From contig JADLFU010000150.1 in the NCBI GenBank assembly GCA_020849655.1, positions 1-52,313 of the forward strand: a stretch of DNA of 52,313 nt. The letters run 5' to 3'. Positions 47,607 through 52,313 of this stretch are shown here, piece by piece (positions within the stretch are counted from its first letter, which is position 1; each line of letters opens with the position of its first letter). The stretch is from Polyangiaceae bacterium. GTDB lineage: Bacteria > Myxococcota_A > Polyangia > Polyangiales > Polyangiaceae. The notes beneath the pieces were generated by a model that worked only from the letters and a program-made list of their open reading frames with translations, was not told where the DNA came from and searched no databases. The position numbers and the translations under genes are program-made.

Positions 47607-47675
47607 AGCCAACCATCGGCCCGCGCGCCCGAACCGCTTCTCGAGGGCGAGCAGGCGGTGGTAGCCTGCGAGATC

Positions 47676-49766
47676 ATGCGCGCTCACTCCTCGCTGACCT
47701 TCCTCGCCGCCCTCCTCGCCGTGGGCTCGTTCGCCCCTCTCGCCTCGGCACAGGTGTACTCCGAGACCTGGGAGGCCGGGTCCGACGACTGGCGCACGAC
47801 CAACCCGCCCGGGCCGATCAACCTCGTCCAGGAGAGCGGCGCGGCCGCCTGCGGGACGACGTTCCAGCGCGAGGTGCTCCCCGGATCCGGCGGGCGCGTC
47901 TTCAAGAAGACCGGCATCCCGGTGACGGGCGGGCAGACCTACTGCCTGTCCGGCTGGGTGAGGTGGGGGCGCACCGGCGCGGCGCCGGCGCTGATCCAGC
48001 CGTTCCTTGGCATCAACCTCTCGGACGCCGCCGGCGCGGCGGGGGCGGAGCACTGGCTGATCGGCGTAGGCAGCTATTCGACGAACTACCCCGCGCCCAA
48101 CGACACCACGACCAACGTCGACATCACGCCGGCGATGGAGCACGTGTGGCAGTGGCTGGGCAAGACCTTCGTCGTCGAGGCGGGGGCGACCCACGTGGTC
48201 ATCAAGAACGAGAGCTTCGCGTGTCCCGGCTGCCAGGCGGCGCTCGGCTACGCCGATTTCGACGATCTGACGCTCACCGAGGGCGCGTGCCCCGCGGCGC
48301 CGCCGCCGCCCGCCGTCGTGCACGGCGCGTGCGCGGCCCCGGCAGCGGTGTGCTCCGCGACGCTGGGGTGTGTGGAGTGCGTGGATGACACGACGTGCGG
48401 CGCGCCGACCCCCCAGTGCGACGTCGCCCGCGGCACGTGCGTGGCGTGTGTCGACGACGGCGGCTGCGCGGCGCCGACGCCCGCGTGCGACACCGCGGCC
48501 CAGGTGTGCGTCGCGTGCGTCGACGACACGAGCTGCAGCGGCGCGACGCCCGCGTGCGACACCGCGACGAAGACGTGCGTCGGCTGCGTCGACTCGGGCG
48601 ACTGCGGCGGCGCGACGCCCGCGTGCGACACCGCGACGAAGACGTGCGTCGCGTGCGTCGACGACACCACCTGCGGCGGGGCCGCGCCCCTCTGCAACAC
48701 CGCCACGCACGTGTGCGTCGGGTGCCTCGACGACACCACGTGCTCGTCGCCCACGCCCGCGTGTGATCCCGGGACGAACACCTGCGTCGGGTGCGTCGAC
48801 GCCGGCGACTGCGTGTCGCCGACGCCCGCGTGCGACACGGCCGCGCACATGTGCGTCGCGTGCGTGTCGAACGGCGACTGCAGCGGCGCGACGCCGGCGT
48901 GCGACACGGCCGCGCACGTGTGCGTCGCGTGCACGATCGACGCCGACTGCGTCGATCCGTCGGCGCCCGTCTGCGACGCGGGCACGCACGTGTGCGTGAT
49001 GGGCGGAGCAGGCGGTGCAGGTGGCGCAGGCGGCGCCGGCGGCGCCGGCGGAGACAGCGGCGCGGGTGGCGCGGGCGGTGACAGCGGCGCTGGCGGAGCG
49101 GGCGGTGACAGCGGCGCTGGCGGCGCGGGTGGTGACAGCGGCGCTGGCGGAGCGGGCGCGTCAGGAGCCGCGGGCGCCGGCGCAGCTGGAGCGGGCGGTG
49201 GCGCGAGCGGGGCCGCGGGCGCGTCGGGCACCGGTGGCGCCGGTGCGAGCGGCGCCTCCGGTTTCGCTGGCAAGTCGGGCGCCGCGGGTGCGGCGGGGAG
49301 TTCTGGCGCGGCTGGCAAGTCGGGCGCCGCAGGTGCAGCGGGCAGCTCGGGCGCGGCCGGCAAGTCGGGCGCGGCGGGCGCAGCTGGCAAGTCGGGCGCG
49401 GCGGGCGCGGCCGGCAAGTCGGGCGCGGCGGGCGCAGCTGGCAAGTCGGGCGCCGCGGGCGCGGGTGGGGCGTCAGGCGCCGCTGGCAAGTCGGGCGTCG
49501 CCGGAGCCGCTGGCAAGTCCGGCGCGGCTGGCATGTCGGGCGCTGCCGGAGCGGCCGGGAAGGCGGGCGGTGCGACCGGCGGAAAGGCGGGGGCGACCTC
49601 GATCGGCAACGCCGCCGGCGCTGCTCCGAGCTCGAACGCCGCCGACGGGAGCGACTCGGAGCTGGAGGGCGGCTGCGGCTGCTCGACCAGCGGAGACACC
49701 AACGGCGCGGTGGCCTCGATGCTCGCGGCCCTGGGCGTGCTGCTCCGCCGCCGTCGCCGCAGCTGA
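47676..49766 (+). CDS. Large exported protein: Cys repeats, collagen-like stalk, MYXO-CTERM
   Basis: A 696-residue surface protein. Residues 1-26 are a signal peptide (SSLTFLAALLAVGSFAPLASA). Residues about 30-205 form a jelly-roll-like domain resembling carbohydrate-binding modules (YSETWEAGSDDWRT, GGQTYCLSGWVRWG). Nine 23-24-residue Cys repeats of form CVxCVDDxxCxxxTPxCDTA span residues 232-439. About 200 residues of Gly-X-Y-like sequence follow (GKSGAAGAAGKSGAAG). The end is GGCGCSTSGDTNG, a hydrophobic helix and RRRRR, a MYXO-CTERM anchoring and sorting signal. ATG 47676 is chosen because it gives the signal peptide. Role: probably adhesion or matrix, inferred from the architecture only. 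Confidence 0.88.
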   Translation: MRAHSSLTFLAALLAVGSFAPLASAQVYSETWEAGSDDWRTTNPPGPINLVQESGAAACGTTFQREVLPGSGGRVFKKTGIPVTGGQTYCLSGWVRWGRTGAAPALIQPFLGINLSDAAGAAGAEHWLIGVGSYSTNYPAPNDTTTNVDITPAMEHVWQWLGKTFVVEAGATHVVIKNESFACPGCQAALGYADFDDLTLTEGACPAAPPPPAVVHGACAAPAAVCSATLGCVECVDDTTCGAPTPQCDVARGTCVACVDDGGCAAPTPACDTAAQVCVACVDDTSCSGATPACDTATKTCVGCVDSGDCGGATPACDTATKTCVACVDDTTCGGAAPLCNTATHVCVGCLDDTTCSSPTPACDPGTNTCVGCVDAGDCVSPTPACDTAAHMCVACVSNGDCSGATPACDTAAHVCVACTIDADCVDPSAPVCDAGTHVCVMGGAGGAGGAGGAGGAGGDSGAGGAGGDSGAGGAGGDSGAGGAGGDSGAGGAGASGAAGAGAAGAGGGASGAAGASGTGGAGASGASGFAGKSGAAGAAGSSGAAGKSGAAGAAGSSGAAGKSGAAGAAGKSGAAGAAGKSGAAGAAGKSGAAGAGGASGAAGKSGVAGAAGKSGAAGMSGAAGAAGKAGGATGGKAGATSIGNAAGAAPSSNAADGSDSELEGGCGCSTSGDTNGAVASMLAALGVLLRRRRRS
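48369..48992 (+). repeat. Nine tandem 69-bp cysteine repeats
   Basis: Eight units of 69 bp and one of 72 bp encode 23-24-residue modules with four cysteines each (C-x2-C-x5-C-x6-C). They are similar at DNA level, particularly in GCGACGCCCGCGTGCGACACC-like parts of 15-20 bases, suggesting recent duplication. Confidence 0.85.
49002..49595 (+). repeat. Collagen-like Gly-X-Y coding repeat
   Basis: This region codes for GGAGGAGDSGAGG-type and then GKSGAAGAA-type triplets, with Gly at every third position through most of its second half. The 27-bp unit GGCAAGTCGGGCGCGGCGGG-like recurs with small changes. The stalk lies between the Cys repeats and the MYXO-CTERM anchor. Confidence 0.85.
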
Positions 49767-49775
49767 GCCGAGCAG

Positions 49776-49804
49776 CGCTCGCTCCACGGTCGATGGAGCG
49801 AGCG
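49776..49804. terminator. Hairpin 1 between convergent giant genes
   Basis: CGCTCGCTCCA - seven-base loop - TGGAGCGAGCG forms a perfect eleven-base-pair stem, ten bases after the upstream stop. There is no T-tract, but the placement between two convergent genes fits a terminator. Confidence 0.6.
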
Positions 49805-49823
49805 TGAGGCTCGTGATGTGACG

Positions 49824-49852
49824 CGGGCGCCGCGCGAGGAGCGCGGCGCCCG
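49824..49852. terminator. Hairpin 2 between convergent giant genes
   Basis: CGGGCGCCGCGC - GAGGA - GCGCGGCGCCCG forms a perfect twelve-base-pair stem with a five-base loop. It is 19 bases from hairpin 1 and 22 bases before the stop of the opposite-strand gene. It probably ends the reverse transcript, and may act both ways. Confidence 0.65.
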
Positions 49853-49874
49853 TTGCTGGTTCGCTCGGCGACGC

Positions 49875-52277
49875 TCAGTCGGCGCAGCAGAGCACGCCGC
49901 CGCCGGTCGCGACGGGGTGCGTGATCACCGCCTGCTCCGTCGTGCCGCCGGCGCCGCCGTCGTTGCACTCGAAGCCCTGCGCGGAGATCGCGCCGCAGAC
50001 GTTGTAGCTGAAGACGTTCAGCGGCGAGCAGCCGACGATGTTCGTCTGGCCCGCGGTGCCGCACCCGAACACGTCGTTCTGCCCGTTGCTGCCGCACTGC
50101 GCGCTGCCCGGCCCGGACTGGCGGGTCGCGAAGAAGGTGTCCGCCGGGAACGCCGCGATCGACGCCGCGCAGGTGCCGACGAGGTTCGCCTGGACGTCGG
50201 CGGCCGAGGAGCACACGTGCCAGCCCACCTCGCAGAGATCGAGCGCGTTGCAGCCGACGCCCGTCGCCAAGGCGCCGTCGTCGCCGCCCTGCCGGTTGCA
50301 CGCCGGCGCCGTCACCGTGGCGTCGAGGCCGGGGATCTGCCAGCCGCCGCCGCAGGCCGCGATGCGCGGGTAGGTGGACACGTCAGTGAGTCCCTCGCGC
50401 TCGCCGTCCGCGCAGCCGAAGCGCGCGACGCAGGTCTTCGTGCTGGCGTCGCACGCCGCCGTGGAGCAGTCGCCGTCGACGAGGCACTTCTGGCCGAGCG
50501 TGCACTTCGCGCAGGTGCCGCCGCCGCAGTCGACGTCGGTCTCGGCGCCGTTCTGGACGACGTCGGTGCATGCTGGCGCCTGGCACACGTTGCCGGTGCA
50601 CACGCCGGAGACGCAGTCCGCGGGGACGCCGCACGTCGTGCCGTCGAGGCACTTGCCGCAGGTGCCGCCGCCGCAGTCGACGTCGGTCTCGGCGCCGTTC
50701 GTCGTCTGGTCGGTGCAGTCGGGCGCGACGCACACGCCGTTGTCACACACGCCAGAGGTGCAGTCGCTCGGCGATCCGCAGGTCTTCGTGTCGGCGCACT
50801 GCGGGCAGACGCCGCCGCCGCAGTCGACGTCGGTCTCCGCGCCGTTCTTCGTCAGATCGGCGCAGGTCGGCGCCGCGCACGCGCCGGCGTCGCACACGCC
50901 GGAGTCACAGTCGCCGGGGTTGACACACTGCTGGCCGGTCGTGCACGGGCCGCAGGTGCCGCCGCCGCAGTCGACGTCGGTCTCGGCGCCGTTCTTCGTC
51001 AGATCGAGGCAGGTCGGCGCCGCGCACACGCCCGCGTCGCACACGCCGGACGCGCAGTCACTGTTCTGGCCACAGCCTCCGCCGGTGGGGCAGGGGTTGC
51101 AGGTGCCGCCGCCGCAGTCGACGCCGGTCTCGGCGCCGTTCTTCGTCGAGTCGTTGCACGACGGCGCGGCGCACGTGCCCGCGTCACAGACCCCGGACTC
51201 ACAGTCGGCGCCGACGGCGCACGTCTTCGTGTCGGCGCACTTGGGGCAGGTGCCGCCGCCGCAGTCGACGTCGGTCTCGGTGCCGTTCTTGACGACGTCG
51301 TTGCACGTCGCGGCCGCGCACGTGTTGCCCGAGCAGACCCCGGAGACGCAGTCGCTCGGATCGGCGCAGCCCAGCGTGTCGGCGCACTTGGGGCAGGTGC
51401 CGCCGCCGCAGTCGACGTCGGTCTCGGCGCCGTTCTTGGTCTGGTCGCTGCAACCGGGCTGGGTGCAGACGCCGCCGCTGCAGTTGCCGGACGCGCAGTC
51501 GCCGTTGATCATGCACTTCTTGCCGTTCGCGCAGCCGTTGCAAGCGCCGCCGCCGCCGCAGTCGACGTCGGTCTCTCCGCCGTTCTGGGTGGCGTCCGTG
51601 CAGCTCGCCGCCGCGCACTTGCCCTGCGTGCAGACGCCGGAGAGGCAGTCGGAGGGGAATCCACAACTCTTGCCCGTCGCGCACTTGGGGCAGGTGTTGC
51701 CGCAGTCGACGTCGGTCTCGGTGCCGTTGTGGACCTGGTCGGAGCAGGTCGCCGCCGCGCCGCCCTGGCCCGCCTGTCCGGCCTGACCCGCGCCGCCCTT
51801 GCCCGCCTGCCCGGCCTGACCCGCACCGCCCTGACCAGCCTGGCCTGCGCCGCCCTTGCCGGCTTGCCCTGCCTGTCCAGCCTGACCTGCGCCGCCCTTG
51901 CCGGCCTGCCCAGCCTGACCCGCGCCGCCCTTGCCGGCCTGCCCAGCCTGACCCGCGCCGCCCTTGCCGGCCTGTCCCGCCTGACCTGCGCCGCCCTTGC
52001 CAGCTTGACCCGCGCCGCCCTTGCCGGCCTGACCCGCCTGACCCGCGCCGCCCTTGCCGGCCTGACCTGCCTGGCCCGCGCCGCCCTTGCCCGCCTGTCC
52101 ACCGCCGCCCTGGGCAGCGCCCGCCTGGCCCGCGCCTCCCTTGCCGGCGGTGCCGGTGCCGGCGCCGGCAGCGCCCGCCGACGGGGAGGGGGTCACCTGG
52201 GTCTCGAGCTCGCCGCCCGAGCAGGCGGCGAAGAGGGCAAGTGAGGAAAGTGAAATGAGGAGGAGAGACGTCTTCAT
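49875..52277 (-). CDS. Giant lipoprotein: low-complexity stalk, nine Cys repeats, C-terminal domain
   Basis: An 800-residue lipoprotein. Signal MKTSLLLISLSSLALFAAC gives lipidated Cys19. A stalk of about 140 residues uses KGGAGQAGQAG, an 11-residue unit, and shorter KGGAGQAG variants. Nine modules of about 49 residues follow, each with eight cysteines (C-D-x4-NGAETDVDCGGGTC, then CxxC, DC, SGVC and C). The last 180 residues are a separate Cys-rich domain (GGGWQIPGLDATV, GWHVCSSAADV, ending LLCCAD) that I do not recognise. ATG 52277 is chosen for a complete signal; a start at 52301 adds eight residues. The gene faces the collagen-like protein gene and probably makes a second cell-surface appendage protein. 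Confidence 0.87.
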   Translation of the reverse strand: MKTSLLLISLSSLALFAACSGGELETQVTPSPSAGAAGAGTGTAGKGGAGQAGAAQGGGGQAGKGGAGQAGQAGKGGAGQAGQAGKGGAGQAGKGGAGQAGQAGKGGAGQAGQAGKGGAGQAGQAGKGGAGQAGQAGQAGKGGAGQAGQGGAGQAGQAGKGGAGQAGQAGQGGAAATCSDQVHNGTETDVDCGNTCPKCATGKSCGFPSDCLSGVCTQGKCAAASCTDATQNGGETDVDCGGGGACNGCANGKKCMINGDCASGNCSGGVCTQPGCSDQTKNGAETDVDCGGGTCPKCADTLGCADPSDCVSGVCSGNTCAAATCNDVVKNGTETDVDCGGGTCPKCADTKTCAVGADCESGVCDAGTCAAPSCNDSTKNGAETGVDCGGGTCNPCPTGGGCGQNSDCASGVCDAGVCAAPTCLDLTKNGAETDVDCGGGTCGPCTTGQQCVNPGDCDSGVCDAGACAAPTCADLTKNGAETDVDCGGGVCPQCADTKTCGSPSDCTSGVCDNGVCVAPDCTDQTTNGAETDVDCGGGTCGKCLDGTTCGVPADCVSGVCTGNVCQAPACTDVVQNGAETDVDCGGGTCAKCTLGQKCLVDGDCSTAACDASTKTCVARFGCADGEREGLTDVSTYPRIAACGGGWQIPGLDATVTAPACNRQGGDDGALATGVGCNALDLCEVGWHVCSSAADVQANLVGTCAASIAAFPADTFFATRQSGPGSAQCGSNGQNDVFGCGTAGQTNIVGCSPLNVFSYNVCGAISAQGFECNDGGAGGTTEQAVITHPVATGGGVLCCAD
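50421..51749 (-). repeat. Nine tandem ~147-bp cysteine modules
   Basis: Nine units of about 49 codons. The core encoding ETDVDCGGGTC is nearly invariant in DNA (GTCGACTGCGGCGGCGGCAC on the coding strand), while the remainder varies. One unit has ETGVDC and the first lacks one Gly pair (DCGNTC). Repeats of this identity are a risk for assembly collapse and a substrate for recombination. Confidence 0.85.
51756..52180 (-). repeat. 33-bp / 24-bp tandem repeat coding the lipoprotein stalk
   Basis: Irregular alternation of a 33-bp unit (KGGAGQAGQAG) and a 24-bp unit (KGGAGQAG). The order is not strictly periodic. The region lies directly after the lipidated N-terminus of the giant lipoprotein. Confidence 0.85.
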
Positions 52278-52313
52278 GGTGCGGACCCTAGCCGATGTCA
52301 TCGCGCTCCGGAA

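Noticed and set aside
50421-51749. Regular repeats considered as a CRISPR array
   Set aside because: The units are contiguous, in frame and code cysteine modules; there are no unrelated spacers of constant length and no cas genes.
49818-52244. Forward 808-codon frame antisense to the giant lipoprotein
   Set aside because: Ala/Val/Arg-rich with no start signal. The reverse strand has a lipoprotein signal and conserved Cys modules.

Overview
The window is very GC-rich, densely packed chromosomal DNA. It probably comes from a myxobacterium (Myxococcota, Polyangia-like). The inference rests on MYXO-CTERM-type tails (Gly-Cys-Gly-Cys, a hydrophobic helix, then an Arg cluster), many lipoproteins with Gly/Ala/Ser-rich stalks, an AgmX/PglI-like domain, a Hanks-type Ser/Thr kinase, and tightly overlapping genes with GTGA/ATGA junctions. 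I saw no rRNA, tRNA, CRISPR array, phage, integrase or transposase.

Layout. 0-3.3 kb: the 3' end of an S1-domain gene, then a divergent Hsp70-like protein with a very long Pro-rich linker, coupled to a membrane-linked HExxH protein. 3.3-9.5 kb: aldehyde dehydrogenase, a ketopantoate-reductase-family protein, a polytopic membrane protein, a lipoprotein and a MacB/FtsX-type permease. 9.5-14.9 kb: a complete ISC iron-sulfur assembly operon (iscS-iscU-iscA-hscB-hscA-fdx) headed by a Cys-rich MerR-family regulator instead of the usual Rrf2-type IscR. Its promoter is framed by two inverted copies of a 23-bp site. 14.9-24.8 kb: lon, a two-DTG aspartic-protease-like lipoprotein, an AgmX-like lipoprotein, a beta-propeller-like lipoprotein, an M20 peptidase, a ribbon-helix-helix/zinc-ribbon protein with a small partner, a 42-residue membrane microprotein and a PfkB kinase.

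24.9-30.2 kb is one uninterrupted 1782-codon frame that reads as three lipoprotein modules run together. 30.2-34.8 kb: a receiver-domain protein, a small membrane protein, a lipoprotein, gyrA (Leu at the quinolone-sensitive position) and hslO. 34.9-40.6 kb: an RCK-channel-RCK potassium channel whose frame lacks a stop and runs over the next gene, a CysM-like synthase paired with a JAMM peptidase, lipA, a PPK2-type kinase and a HAD hydrolase. 40.7-41.9 kb: a Ser/Thr kinase. 42.1-43.4 kb: two paralogous lipoproteins sharing a 16-cysteine domain. 43.4-47.6 kb: pyruvate dehydrogenase E1alpha-E1beta-E2 plus an FGE-like protein. 47.7-52.3 kb: two convergent giant surface proteins made of cysteine repeats and collagen-like or low-complexity stalks.

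Core functions here are Fe-S assembly, lipoate synthesis and PDH (lipoylated E2 needs LipA, an Fe-S enzyme), proteostasis (Lon, Hsp33, two Hsp70s) and topology (GyrA). They are interleaved with lineage-specific envelope proteins. The most interesting features are the MerR-ISC operon, the 16-Cys pair and the shared anchor-stalk-Cys-head design, the three-module stop-less frame, and the CysM-JAMM pair with no visible sulfur carrier.
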